Origin: Paenibacillus phytorum
GTDB taxonomy: Bacteria; Bacillota; Bacilli; Paenibacillales; NBRC-103111
DNA: 64,000 nt
Direction: 5' to 3'
NCBI RefSeq assembly: GCF_013141715.1
Contig: NZ_WHOA01000099.1
Coordinates: forward strand, 124,001 to 188,000
Made by a program: the position numbers and the translations under genes. Below the pieces are notes generated by a model. It saw only the letters and a program-made list of their open reading frames with translations, had not been told where the DNA came from and ran no database searches. How positions within the stretch are numbered: position 1 is the stretch's first letter; each line of letters begins with the position of its first letter. This document shows positions 34,495 through 42,853 of this stretch, one piece after another.

Positions 34495-34523
34495 TTGTTT
34501 CACTTGATGAAACAACGTTTCAT
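34495..34523. promoter_or_regulatory. Overlapping TetR-type palindromes
   Basis: Arms TTGTTTCA and TGAAACAA (34495-34515, five-base spacer) form one perfect inverted repeat. Overlapping it, ATGAAAC and GTTTCAT (34507-34523, three-base spacer) form a second. They lie about 80-100 bases upstream of the methyltransferase start. No TetR gene is encoded in the window. Confidence 0.6.
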
Positions 34524-34590
34524 AATATACATCTATATCATATTCAATTATTTGACAAAAGTCCATAACAAATACACAGCACTAAAACAC

Positions 34591-34617
34591 AAAAAAACGA
34601 CCGCTACATTCGCGGCC
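34591..34617 (-). terminator. Terminator of the importer/PLP-enzyme/PhyH operon
   Basis: On the minus strand GGCCGC pairs with GCGGTC (one mismatch) and T7 follows, about 20 bases after the PhyH stop codon. Confidence 0.75.
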
Positions 34618-34637
34618 ATTCAACATTTTCCACAACT

Positions 34638-35420
34638 TCAACCCTTCTCGAATTCGGCAGGATAGCTAGCTCCAAAGGGTGCATCCGGTCTTGCAAATTG
34701 TCCCATTAAATAACGACGTGTCGAAGTTGTGCGGTCTAAGAACTCTTGATTATTCTCGAAACGATCTGAGCATCGAACCCAAGGCGGACTATAAATATAG
34801 TGCATCGTATATCGGTCGTAATCACCATCATGAGCGAAAGTCCGATGCCAGACGGCATTATGAAAAAATAGTACCGATCCCGCCGGTGCACAGATGACAT
34901 GACCGATCGGAACATCATCCTTAGCAGTTCTAATCGCACCCGGAAGCTGCACTTGGCTTCTATGGCTGCCTGGGATCATCTCCATATTCCCCGTTCTAGG
35001 AATGGATTGGTCCGTCAATAAGAAAGAAGCTCGAAGCTGAATCAGCGGAATCGGATATCCGAGTTTACTAAATTCATAAGCCCCTGACCCATCCTGATGC
35101 CAACCCCCCACTCCGCCGAAAGCTGGCTGTTTGGTACACCATGCTGACTGTAAAATGAAGCGATCTCCGTAAAGCGCCCTAACTTTAGGCAATACAGCGG
35201 GATGATCAATCAATCGCTCCAAAGCGGATTCCGTTTCATAGCCTTTTCCCACCTGTGCCCAACCTTTTGCGCCCTCTGACTCGTGTAAGCGGATGGATGC
35301 TTCCAGGCATTCCTTCACCTCATCTTCGGAGAGTACGTTAGGAATAATCAGATAGCCCCATGATTCAAACATAAACTGATCGAGCTCCGTAAATTCTCCT
35401 AGATTAGAAATAGGATTCAT
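34638..35420 (-). CDS. Phytanoyl-CoA dioxygenase (PhyH) family protein
   Basis: This 260-residue Fe(II)/2-oxoglutarate dioxygenase has the iron-binding WHQDGSGAY (about residues 106-114) and a distal histidine in FFHNAVWHRTFAHDG, with R in DYDRYTMHYIYSPPW as a likely 2-oxoglutarate ligand. It differs clearly from the paralogue at 6139. AAGGAGGAGC lies six bases before the ATG. It is the last gene of the six-gene importer operon, 30 bases after the regulator gene, so its substrate is probably something the importer brings in or a product of the PLP enzyme. Confidence 0.88.
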   Translation of the reverse strand: MNPISNLGEFTELDQFMFESWGYLIIPNVLSEDEVKECLEASIRLHESEGAKGWAQVGKGYETESALERLIDHPAVLPKVRALYGDRFILQSAWCTKQPAFGGVGGWHQDGSGAYEFSKLGYPIPLIQLRASFLLTDQSIPRTGNMEMIPGSHRSQVQLPGAIRTAKDDVPIGHVICAPAGSVLFFHNAVWHRTFAHDGDYDRYTMHYIYSPPWVRCSDRFENNQEFLDRTTSTRRYLMGQFARPDAPFGASYPAEFEKG

Positions 35421-35450
35421 AGTAAAGCTCCTCCTTTTTTAAACAAATGA

Positions 35451-36638
35451 TTATTTCTTAACCCATAGTTCTCTAGTGGATTCTCCTAACACTAAGGTCG
35501 ATTTTACGATCACTTTAGTGGACTCTGTCACACTCTCCTGGCTATTCAGTAGTTTAAGCAGAAGTTCAGCCGATTTAGCACCAATTTCCTGCTCATGCTG
35601 GTCTATATGAGTGAATGTAGGGTTTCCATCTAGCTCGGATGAGGGATTATCGTACATTATAATAGAGAGGTCGCTCGGTACATTCATTCCCAGTTTTTTA
35701 ACCATACTAGCTATATTCAAGCCCAACTTCAAATTCAATGTAATGAACGCGGTTGCTGTGCGATATTTGAGATAATGATATAACGGGTGCTTTTCAGTTG
35801 GGATCGTATCCGTCACTTGAAAATCTGTCACAATTAAAGCTGGGTTAATCATCGAACCTTTTTGTTTCAGTGCTTCCATATAGCCGCGAATCCGTTCGTC
35901 GACTGTCACCGTGCTGATCGGAATATCGGAGCAAATAGCGATGTCCCGATGTCCTAACTCCCACAGATGGTTAACCGCCAACTGAGCGCTCATCCAATTA
36001 TCCGAACAGACACAATGGGTATCAAAGCCTGGCAAGTAGCGATCAATGAGCACGAAAGGAAATTTCCGCAGTTTCAGTACCAAGATTTCTTCGTTGTACG
36101 TTTCCGCATCAATCGGAAAAATAATAAGTCCGACGGCCCCATTCTTAATCAGTTCCTGAATGGCTTCCTTCTCCCGCTCCTTGTTATTGTGAGTTAGCAC
36201 AATCGACACATAATAATCGGTGTTCTCTAACACGGAATTGATTCCTTTTAAAAGTCGAATAGCAAAGAAATCCTCAAGTAAGGGTAGAACGAAGCCGATC
36301 ATTTTGCGGGAGGAAGCACGCTCATCATGCTCTTTCACATCCGTAGCGTCAAGCTGAATGTTCTCTAGGCTCTCAGCTACTTCCGAGCGGGACTCTGGAC
36401 TAACGAAGCTTCCTCTCCCTGGAATCCGGTAAATCCATCCGTCTTTCGCCAGCTGCGTAAGCGCATTTGAAACCGTCATCCGACTGACTCCGAATTGCTC
36501 CATCAACTGCTTTTCCGTTGGAAATTTGTCATTTTCCTCCATAGCGCCTAATTGGATCAACTGTTTAAAATGCTCTTGGATCTGCAAGTATAGCGGTTGT
36601 CGTTCATCCGTCCTGGCTGATACCCGCATTCTGCTCAT
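35451..36638 (-). CDS. GntR-type regulator with LacI-like sugar-binding domain
   Basis: The 395-residue protein has a GntR winged helix at residues 9-75 (QPLYLQIQEHFKQLIQLG ... QLMEQFGVSRMTVSNALTQLAKDGWIYRIPGRGSFV) and a C-terminal type-I periplasmic-binding-like domain (KMIGFVLPLLEDFFAIRLLKGINSVLE to QHEQEIGAKSAELLLKLL). This is the AraR-like architecture, where ligand binding releases the operator. The ATG at 36638 follows GAGGGGGAG and overlaps the PLP enzyme gene by 35 bases. It probably represses its own operon. Confidence 0.9.
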   Translation of the reverse strand: MSRMRVSARTDERQPLYLQIQEHFKQLIQLGAMEENDKFPTEKQLMEQFGVSRMTVSNALTQLAKDGWIYRIPGRGSFVSPESRSEVAESLENIQLDATDVKEHDERASSRKMIGFVLPLLEDFFAIRLLKGINSVLENTDYYVSIVLTHNNKEREKEAIQELIKNGAVGLIIFPIDAETYNEEILVLKLRKFPFVLIDRYLPGFDTHCVCSDNWMSAQLAVNHLWELGHRDIAICSDIPISTVTVDERIRGYMEALKQKGSMINPALIVTDFQVTDTIPTEKHPLYHYLKYRTATAFITLNLKLGLNIASMVKKLGMNVPSDLSIIMYDNPSSELDGNPTFTHIDQHEQEIGAKSAELLLKLLNSQESVTESTKVIVKSTLVLGESTRELWVKK

Positions 36639-37812
36639 ATATCTCCCCCTCAGAAGGGCTTTGTGTGACACATCGCCATGCTTCTTCCATATCCCGAATT
36701 AAATCGTCCGGATCCTCGGAACCTATATAGAGTCGAACAAGCGAACCTGTTTGCTGATCATTGTTATTTAAGGCATTTACGTTGATTAAACTTTCGAATC
36801 CACCCCAGCTGGCTCCAATCCGGAAATACTGAAGACGGTCCGCCCAAGCCCTTAATTTGGCAACCGACTCAAGGGATTCGAACGAAAATAAACTGCTGTA
36901 CCCTGACATTTGCGTACGAGCCAGCTCATACTGAGGATGGTTTGTTAACCCCGGATGGTTTACTTTCCTCACATAATTTTGCCTGCCTAAATATTCGGCG
37001 ACCTTCAGCCCACTCGTTTCATGACGCTGCATCCGCATTGGCAGTGTGCGAAGCCCCCGCGTAACCAAACCCGCTGTCTGTGGCGTCATGATGCCGCCGA
37101 ACAACATATATTCCGTCGACATCAGTGGGTCCATTAATCTATGGGAGCCAACCACAACGCCCCCCACGCAATCGCTATGCCCGGAAATGTACTTCGTGAT
37201 CGAATGGACGACGAGGCTAACCCCCTTCGTGAGCGGATTTTGATGACAAGGCGTCGCCCACGAATTATCGAGAATCGTTTCTGCTCCTATACTTTGTGCC
37301 AACGCCGCACAACTTCGTATATCTTGGAGCTGGAACATCATACTAGTCGGACTCTCCAAATACAGCAATTTGGTATTCGGTCGAACCGCACGTTTCCAGT
37401 TTTCCAATGAGCTGCCATCGACAAAGGTCGTTTCGATTCCAAACTTTTGCAAGTAGACGCCTAGAAATTCTCGTGTCGGTCCGTACGCCTGATGAGTGCA
37501 AATGACGTGATCACCTTGCTTGATTATAGACATAATCGCTGCCGAAATCGCCGCCATTCCGGACGCAAAGCACTTGGCTCTTTCCCCTTGCTCTAACTGG
37601 GCGAGCTTGTCCTCCAGGTACCTCACTGTAGGATTATTGCCTCTGGAATACACGAAGTTTTCTTGCTCATCGAGTCTTGCCAAGTTGAATTGCTCGTACT
37701 TATCGAACGAAAATAAACTCGTCTGATAAATGGGAACACTGATGGCGCCATGATGACGATCATCGTGCGCATCATGCGCCACAATAGAATAAAGCTTCTC
37801 CTTTGCGCTCAC
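36604..37812 (-). CDS. PLP-dependent trans-sulfuration-family enzyme (Cys/Met metabolism)
   Basis: The 402-residue protein belongs to the cystathionine gamma-synthase/beta-lyase/methionine gamma-lyase family. YSRGNNPTVRYLEDKLAQLEQGERAKCFASGMAAISAAI binds the cofactor phosphate and SITKYISGHSDCVGG carries the Schiff-base lysine; SWGGFESLI and the C-terminal LYIGSEDPDDLIRDMEEAW are standard. The GTG start at 37812 uses the last base of the preceding permease stop codon, with GGGGCGG ten bases upstream. A trans-sulfuration enzyme inside a sugar-type importer operon is uncommon, so the substrate may be an unusual amino acid or sulfur compound. Confidence 0.9.
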   Translation of the reverse strand: MSAKEKLYSIVAHDAHDDRHHGAISVPIYQTSLFSFDKYEQFNLARLDEQENFVYSRGNNPTVRYLEDKLAQLEQGERAKCFASGMAAISAAIMSIIKQGDHVICTHQAYGPTREFLGVYLQKFGIETTFVDGSSLENWKRAVRPNTKLLYLESPTSMMFQLQDIRSCAALAQSIGAETILDNSWATPCHQNPLTKGVSLVVHSITKYISGHSDCVGGVVVGSHRLMDPLMSTEYMLFGGIMTPQTAGLVTRGLRTLPMRMQRHETSGLKVAEYLGRQNYVRKVNHPGLTNHPQYELARTQMSGYSSLFSFESLESVAKLRAWADRLQYFRIGASWGGFESLINVNALNNNDQQTGSLVRLYIGSEDPDDLIRDMEEAWRCVTQSPSEGEIYEQNAGISQDG

Positions 37813-38642
37813 TACCCTTTCACCGCCCCTTGGGTTAATCCTTCTACAATAAATCGCTGTGCTAGGGCAAACAAAAGTATCGTCGGGAGTACAGACAGCA
37901 CAGTTCCGGCGGACATAGAACCCCAATCCACATTAAATTTAAGGATAAAAGAATTCATCGCTACCGGCAGTGTCTTTAACGATTCGTTATCGATAAACAT
38001 GACGGCCAAGAAAAGCTCGTTCCAGTTCTGAACGAAAGCAAAGATGAACATCGAGGAAATGCCTGGCATCATGATCGGGATAATGACTCGCATGAGGGCA
38101 GACAGCTGGGAACAGCCGTCGATCATCGCTGCTTCCTCCAGATTGGCAGGAATTCGCTGGAAAAAGCCTCGCAGCATAATCGTGGAGAACGGGATCAAGA
38201 TGACCGTATACATGAGGATCAATGAGATTCGCTGATTAAGCAGATGCAAGTTTGACATCATCATGTAAAGCGGAGCCAGAGCAATGAAGCCTGGGAGCAT
38301 CTGAGTTACGAAGAAAGCGAGCATGATTTGCTTGTGGCCGCGAAACCGAAATCGAGCGAGTACATAAGCACTGCATATGGCGATCACGATTACGATCAGA
38401 GCAGAAGAAATTGAAACGAGAAGGCTGTTGGCAATATATACGTTAAACTTAGATACTTTGAAGATGTTGACGTAATTTTGAAGTGTGAATTGCTCTGGCC
38501 AGTAATGGACGGGATAACTGAATATTTCCTTTTGCGGCTTTAACGAGGTGATGACGATCCAGTATAATGGAAACACCATAATGACTAAGTACACGAAAAG
38601 AAAGGCAACTTTTATGATCCGATACCCGTAATTTCGTTTCAT
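37812..38642 (-). CDS. Carbohydrate ABC transporter permease (MalG type)
   Basis: The 276-residue permease has about six membrane segments and the coupling loop EEAAMIDGCSQLSALMRVIIPIMMPGI (about residues 177-203). QRFIVEGLTQGAVKG is the typical C-terminus of MalG-like CUT1 permeases. The ATG follows directly after the TAA of the upstream permease, and the stop shares a base with the next GTG, so the three genes are translationally coupled. Confidence 0.93.
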   Translation of the reverse strand: MKRNYGYRIIKVAFLFVYLVIMVFPLYWIVITSLKPQKEIFSYPVHYWPEQFTLQNYVNIFKVSKFNVYIANSLLVSISSALIVIVIAICSAYVLARFRFRGHKQIMLAFFVTQMLPGFIALAPLYMMMSNLHLLNQRISLILMYTVILIPFSTIMLRGFFQRIPANLEEAAMIDGCSQLSALMRVIIPIMMPGISSMFIFAFVQNWNELFLAVMFIDNESLKTLPVAMNSFILKFNVDWGSMSAGTVLSVLPTILLFALAQRFIVEGLTQGAVKG

Positions 38643-39524
38643 TTAGAAGTCACCTACTTTCTCCGACCTAGTAACCATCAAATAAAACAAAGTGTACAAA
38701 AACAACATGACGATCATAATGACCCCGATTGCTGATGCAGCCCCATAATCGCCGTCATAAATAATTTTATTGAGCATCAAAGAGGACAAAATGTGTGTCG
38801 CCCCTCCCGGTCCGCCATTCGTCATACCGTAAATGAGCGTAGGATCGTTGAAGATCCATATGACCCGCAGCAGCGTTGTGGCGATGATGGTCGGCATGAT
38901 GTACGGAATCGTCACATAAAGCAGCTTTCGATAACCGTTCGCTCCGTCGATACTCGCTGCTTCGTACAGCTCCGAAGGTATAGATTGCAGTGCAGCCAGC
39001 AGCATAATGGTAAAAAAGGCTATCCCGTACCATACGTTGGCGACGATAACGGATGACATCGCCCATTTGGGATCCGACAAGAACCCGATGCGATCTTCAA
39101 TAATACCAAGACGCAATAAGAGATCGTTGATGACGCCGATTTGTGAGTTAAACAGCCACTTCCAAATAAGGCCGATCAGAAATCCCGATAATGCCCATGG
39201 ATAAAAAATAAAGGCTTGGTACAATCCTCGTCCCCAGAATTTCTTGTTCAAAAACAGCGCCAGGATAAACCCTAATAGAAATTGCAAAATTAAGGAGAAA
39301 AACACCCAGTAGGCACTGTTTTTCAGTGCTGCAAGAAATTGATGGTCTCGAAACGCATCAACGAAGTTTTGTATACCGACAAAATGCACCTGTTTCAGAT
39401 TGAACAGCTTGTAATTTTGAAAAGCCATCACCACTCCCTTGAAGAAGGGATAGTATGTAAAAATCAATACAAGCAGCAGTGCGGGCAGCAAGCTGGAGAG
39501 AATGAATTTTTGCCGAGAACTCAC
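38643..39524 (-). CDS. Carbohydrate ABC transporter permease (MalF type)
   Basis: The 293-residue permease begins at GTG 39524, five bases after GGGGGGTG; the longer open frame to 39623 would overlap the binding protein gene. FILSSLLPALLLVLIFTYYPFFKGVVMAFQNY is a typical first helix, and YEAASIDGANGYRKLLYVTIPYIMPT is the EAA coupling loop near residues 190-215. It follows the binding-protein gene after a hairpin at 39544-39577 that probably lowers permease expression relative to the binding protein. Confidence 0.92.
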   Translation of the reverse strand: MSSRQKFILSSLLPALLLVLIFTYYPFFKGVVMAFQNYKLFNLKQVHFVGIQNFVDAFRDHQFLAALKNSAYWVFFSLILQFLLGFILALFLNKKFWGRGLYQAFIFYPWALSGFLIGLIWKWLFNSQIGVINDLLLRLGIIEDRIGFLSDPKWAMSSVIVANVWYGIAFFTIMLLAALQSIPSELYEAASIDGANGYRKLLYVTIPYIMPTIIATTLLRVIWIFNDPTLIYGMTNGGPGGATHILSSLMLNKIIYDGDYGAASAIGVIMIVMLFLYTLFYLMVTRSEKVGDF

Positions 39525-39543
39525 ATGAACACCCCCCGGTAAG

Positions 39544-39577
39544 AAAAAAGCGGCAAGCGATGACCGCCCGCCGCTTC
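39544..39577 (-). terminator. Partial terminator/mRNA-stabilising hairpin after the binding-protein gene
   Basis: On the minus strand AGCGGC and GCCGCT pair around a 15-base loop, followed by T6 and then the ribosome site of the permease gene. Such hairpins often set a high binding-protein to permease ratio. Confidence 0.6.
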
Positions 39578-39589
39578 CAACTACTTCCT

Positions 39590-40960
39590 TTATTTTTTCA
39601 TTCCCGCTTTCTGATCTAACCAAAATTTATCCCATTCCTTAAGGGTATCGTCAGTCGATTTCTTATCGAGTAAATAAGATTGCTGCCCTTTCATGCTCAG
39701 CTCTCCCCAGCTTCCGTTGCCAGGATATTTAAACGGCGGTGTAAAGTTGACGAAAACATCTGCTTTTGCAGTCATATCTAGCAGTGTCTTGTAAGGACCT
39801 GTTTGGAAGAACGTATCGGCAGTCGCCGAAGTATGAATCGGTATCGTGCCAATTTGCTTAGAAAATTCCGTATTTTCTTTCGGGCTCGAGAGATAAGAAA
39901 TTAATTTCCAAGCTTCGTTCTTACTTTTGGAATTCGCTGTTACGCCCCATCCTGCAGCTCCTGTACTGACCAGTGATTTGCCGTTAGGACCGAGTGGCAT
40001 CGCTGCCGTTTCTAATGTTTTGGGGTCCATTTTATCCTGAAGCACCTTGATAACGTCTGGATCCTGGAGTAAAATGCCGGTTACCCCAGATGTAAAAGCT
40101 TGAACCTGATCCTGGAATCCCCAGTTGATCGAGTCCGGCGGCGATGCCTCTTTATAAAGCTTCTTATACAGCTCCAATGCCTGCTTAGCTTCAGGTGTGC
40201 TGTACACCGTCTTACCGTCCTTCGTAAACGGTGCATCGTCGAGATTCATCACTTTATCGTTATAATCATAAATCATATGGTCAAAGTTGCCGTTAGCTCC
40301 CGGACCTCCGCGGAACGAGAAACCGTACCGATTTTGTTTCGGATCGGTAAGCTTTTTGGCAGAATCGACCAGCTCTTCCCATGTCTTCGGTGCACTAAGC
40401 CCCTTGGCGTCGAACCAATCTTTCCGGTAAAAAACTTGTCTTTGATATAGAGCGTTCGCGATAAAATAGAGTTTGCCATTATTCGAGCCAACAACTTTGG
40501 ATGTACCGGAGAGAGTTTTACTATCCGCCCAACTCGATGCGTAGGTATCCAATGGTTCCAAATAACCATTATTCACATACTCGGCAATGTTCAGATCCCG
40601 TACCTCGAGAATATCGAGTTCCTGCTTAGCGGCTAGCATTGTTCTGATTTTATTGTCCGCTTGATCAAATGGCGGTGATATGAGCTCCACTTTAATATTC
40701 GGATTGTCTTTTTGAAACCGAGCTATGGCATCTTGAAGCAGTTTGGTGCGTTCCGGACTCGTTAAACTTTCAATCATATGAAGCGTTACTTGCTTGGCTG
40801 GAGGCTCAGTGCTCTTCACGCTCTCACTGGGCGCTGCCGTATTTCCGCTTGGAGTTGCCGTATTCTCGGAGCTTCCACTCCCACTACACCCTGCTAAGGA
40901 ACTCAATAACATAACGCCTGCAAACAAAGTTGTCCATCCTTTGACCACAGCTGCCCCCAT
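39590..40960 (-). CDS. Extracellular solute-binding lipoprotein (CUT1 family 1)
   Basis: The 456-residue protein is the binding protein of the second importer. The signal sequence GWTTLFAGVMLLSSLAGCSGSGSS has the lipobox LAGC (Cys near residue 25), followed by a Ser/Thr/Pro-rich linker and the binding domain starting VTLHMIESLTSPERTKLLQDAIARFQKDNPNIKVELI. LVSTGAAGWGVTANSKSKNEAWKLISYLSS is the standard C-terminal lobe motif. ATG 40960 follows AGGAGGG by eight bases; the open frame to 40993 places that site inside the gene, so the shorter form is preferred. First gene of the operon. Confidence 0.92.
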   Translation of the reverse strand: MGAAVVKGWTTLFAGVMLLSSLAGCSGSGSSENTATPSGNTAAPSESVKSTEPPAKQVTLHMIESLTSPERTKLLQDAIARFQKDNPNIKVELISPPFDQADNKIRTMLAAKQELDILEVRDLNIAEYVNNGYLEPLDTYASSWADSKTLSGTSKVVGSNNGKLYFIANALYQRQVFYRKDWFDAKGLSAPKTWEELVDSAKKLTDPKQNRYGFSFRGGPGANGNFDHMIYDYNDKVMNLDDAPFTKDGKTVYSTPEAKQALELYKKLYKEASPPDSINWGFQDQVQAFTSGVTGILLQDPDVIKVLQDKMDPKTLETAAMPLGPNGKSLVSTGAAGWGVTANSKSKNEAWKLISYLSSPKENTEFSKQIGTIPIHTSATADTFFQTGPYKTLLDMTAKADVFVNFTPPFKYPGNGSWGELSMKGQQSYLLDKKSTDDTLKEWDKFWLDQKAGMKK

Positions 40961-40999
40961 ATCTAACGCCCTCCTCAATTTAGTCATATTCAACTATAT

Positions 41000-41027
41000 T
41001 GTCTTAATTAAATAGATATGTCTTAAT
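41000..41027 (-). promoter_or_regulatory. Direct repeat upstream of the second importer operon
   Basis: TGTCTTAAT occurs at 41000-41008 and 41019-41027, about two helical turns apart, 40-70 bases upstream of the binding-protein start. It may be the operator of the GntR/LacI-type regulator at the end of the operon. Confidence 0.4.
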
Positions 41028-41049
41028 GCTGCCGCTTTGTTTAATAAAT

Positions 41050-41092
41050 AAAAAAACGCTAATGACACTTATATGTCATCAGCGTTTTATTT
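41050..41092. terminator. Terminator between comFB-like gene and importer operon
   Basis: AACGCTAATGACA and TGTCATCAGCGTT pair around CTTATA (one mismatch) with T-runs on both strands. A near copy lies at 42140-42171. Confidence 0.85.
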
Positions 41093-41101
41093 TCTTTTAT
41101 T

Positions 41102-41383
41102 TTATACCCCTTCAATAGCAACATGGTTTTGTTTATGCTCAACGACAAGAGCAGCTCGCATGAGCTCTCTCATGACATCGGATTGCAGTTGCGGATTTAA
41201 ATAGAGGGTTTTGATGTACAGCTGACCTTTTTCACTCGATGTGTATTTGGGAGGTATACGATTTAAAACTAGAGCAAGAATATCCTCTTTGCAATGTTGA
41301 CAACCGCATTTGATATCATAGCTTTTTTGAAACTCTTCATACAAATTGCTAACGATTGCTTCTACTGCATTAACTAATCCCAT
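41102..41383 (-). CDS. ComFB-family late competence protein
   Basis: The 93-residue protein matches the ComFB family: GLVNAVEAIVSNLYEEF, then CGCQHCKEDILALVLNRIPPKYT (residues 26-48), with the conserved Cys cluster and the LNRIPPxYV-type motif. Members may bind cyclic di-GMP or act in competence and development; B. subtilis comFB has no strong phenotype. It is a single-gene unit here, not next to comFA or comFC. Confidence 0.82.
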   Translation of the reverse strand: MGLVNAVEAIVSNLYEEFQKSYDIKCGCQHCKEDILALVLNRIPPKYTSSEKGQLYIKTLYLNPQLQSDVMRELMRAALVVEHKQNHVAIEGV

Positions 41384-41550
41384 ACTTGATCAGACTCCTC
41401 TATACCAGCATTTATCTCACGTTCCTATTCAATCATGAATATGTTTAGTAAGTGTTAGGCTGACATAAATGGAACCCTTATTGCACTTCATCTTTTCTCA
41501 AAATAAAAAAATAAGAGAGTCTTATAAGGAACTCCCTCGTTTTGCTGATA

Positions 41551-42099
41551 TTATACGGTTTCCGTGCTGTTTAAGAATGCTTTCAAACGCTCTAACTGAA
41601 GAAGATGATGGCGATAATGCATCTCAATGAGTGCAAACCATTCTTTCGCGTTAAGTGCGCCTAATCTTGGATGCAACGAGGTACATCTCGGAGATATGCC
41701 CTCAAGCAAAGGCTCGATTTCTTTCATTTTTTGGAGCACGGCATGCATGCCATCGATGATCTGCTGCTTACTAGCTGGCTGCTCGGGCGTATATTGAGGA
41801 GATGCTGGAACCCTAATACGTTCAGGTGGAAAACCGCCTAGCGCAAAGACTGCTGCTCCCGCTTCCGTTTTTTCTCCAACAGGATCGACTGCATCTGCAC
41901 TCTGACTTCGACATTTCTCAATATTGCCAATCTGCATGTAGAGAGCTGTTTTGATGAGATGGAGGTACAATTGTCCAAGCGACCATTCATTCTCATTTGA
42001 CTGAAGTTTCAGTTGCTCTATGCTCAGAGGATTTAATTCATCTAAGTATTGGTGGGTAAGTTCCTCAATTCGTTTCAAAGTTTCGGCTGTTTTCATCAT
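41551..42099 (-). CDS. DinB-family protein
   Basis: The 182-residue protein fits the DinB four-helix superfamily: WSLGQLYLHLIKTALYM (first metal histidine) and HYRHHLLQLERLKAFL near the C-terminus. It is a distinct paralogue of the DinB gene at 28451. The metal site looks complete, but the substrate or partner is not known. GAGGAGC precedes tandem ATGs at 42094-42099; either may be used. The unit is bounded by terminators. Confidence 0.8.
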   Translation of the reverse strand: MMKTAETLKRIEELTHQYLDELNPLSIEQLKLQSNENEWSLGQLYLHLIKTALYMQIGNIEKCRSQSADAVDPVGEKTEAGAAVFALGGFPPERIRVPASPQYTPEQPASKQQIIDGMHAVLQKMKEIEPLLEGISPRCTSLHPRLGALNAKEWFALIEMHYRHHLLQLERLKAFLNSTETV

Positions 42100-42139
42100 A
42101 TTATTAGCTCCTCTCGAATCTTGTACCTTAAGTATACAT

Positions 42140-42171
42140 AACGCTACTGACAGCTGTATGTCAGTAGCGTT
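42140..42171. terminator. Terminator between DUF6463 and DinB genes
   Basis: AACGCTACTGACA and TGTCAGTAGCGTT form a perfect 13-bp stem around GCTGTA. It is nearly the same hairpin as 41055-41086. The T-run is short. Confidence 0.75.
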
Positions 42172-42178
42172 TATGCGT

Positions 42179-42532
42179 TTAAGAATTTCGTATGAGATAA
42201 AGCCCTTGCGGAATGACGAGCCAGAAACCCGATATAGGCATTATTATTGCCCCTATGATAGACAAAATGAGTATATGCCAGCCTACAAAGCGAGGTATCG
42301 CAAGGCCTTTCTCTTTGGTAATCCAACGCATCATTCGTCCAATAATCCACAACAAAACACCAAAAAATAAAAACCAGATAGCTGTCATCCTGTCGAAAGA
42401 CTGATCAACGGAATTCCACACACCCGCTTTCACCATCTCGCTGAGCGGTTTCCAACATAATATCAAACCGACAGCATTATGAATATAAGAAGTCCACTCC
42501 ATCATCCATCCGCTGTGCTTCTGTATGGCCAT
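42179..42532 (-). CDS. DUF6463-like small membrane protein
   Basis: The 117-residue protein has four hydrophobic segments (SYIHNAVGLILCW, TAIWFLFFGVLLWIIGRMM, PRFVGWHILILSIIGAII, and SGFWLVIPQGLYLI). The pattern of FDRMTAIWFLFFG and MPISGFWLVIPQ matches the DUF6463 family as I remember it. The function of the family is unknown. It stands between a terminator and the ArsA operon end. Confidence 0.65.
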   Translation of the reverse strand: MAIQKHSGWMMEWTSYIHNAVGLILCWKPLSEMVKAGVWNSVDQSFDRMTAIWFLFFGVLLWIIGRMMRWITKEKGLAIPRFVGWHILILSIIGAIIMPISGFWLVIPQGLYLIRNS

Positions 42533-42586
42533 GCCGCACCTCCTTAGAGTTCCGTTGTAGTAAAACTATCTAACGTAGACATAGCT

Positions 42587-42832
42587 TTAATCCTCAACAG
42601 GAATCTGTTTCAAATGATTACTTTCGTTCTCTTGTTTCATGGAATCATCTTCTTCCAACCGGACAATAGCCGCATCAAGCAGAGATTTGACTCCTAATAA
42701 GGCTTCTTTTTCCGCTTGACGAAAATGTGCTCTTGCTGCCTCTGGAACGAGTCTTGCCACAGCGATGTTTTTAATATCCTCGAAGAGGAGCGCAATGTTT
42801 TCTAAATCCTGTAGGTTTGTACGGATGCTCAT
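42587..42832 (-). CDS. Small unknown protein in the MarR-ArsA operon
   Basis: This 81-residue protein is not recognised. It is helical and acidic at the C-terminus, with NLQDLENIALLFEDIKNIAVARLVPEAARAHFRQAEKEALLGVKSLLDAAI predicted as two helices; no membrane segment or cysteine. GGAGGAGATGGTTC precedes the ATG, 21 bases after the ArsA stop, so it is probably cotranscribed and may act with ArsA, for example as a substrate-binding adaptor. That role is inference. Confidence 0.65.
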   Translation of the reverse strand: MSIRTNLQDLENIALLFEDIKNIAVARLVPEAARAHFRQAEKEALLGVKSLLDAAIVRLEEDDSMKQENESNHLKQIPVED

Positions 42833-42853
42833 GAACCATCTCCTCCTTCCAAT

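Noticed and set aside
28451..42099. Treating the two DinB-family genes as DNA-damage response genes
   Set aside because: The family name is historical; no LexA-type box was seen in either promoter.
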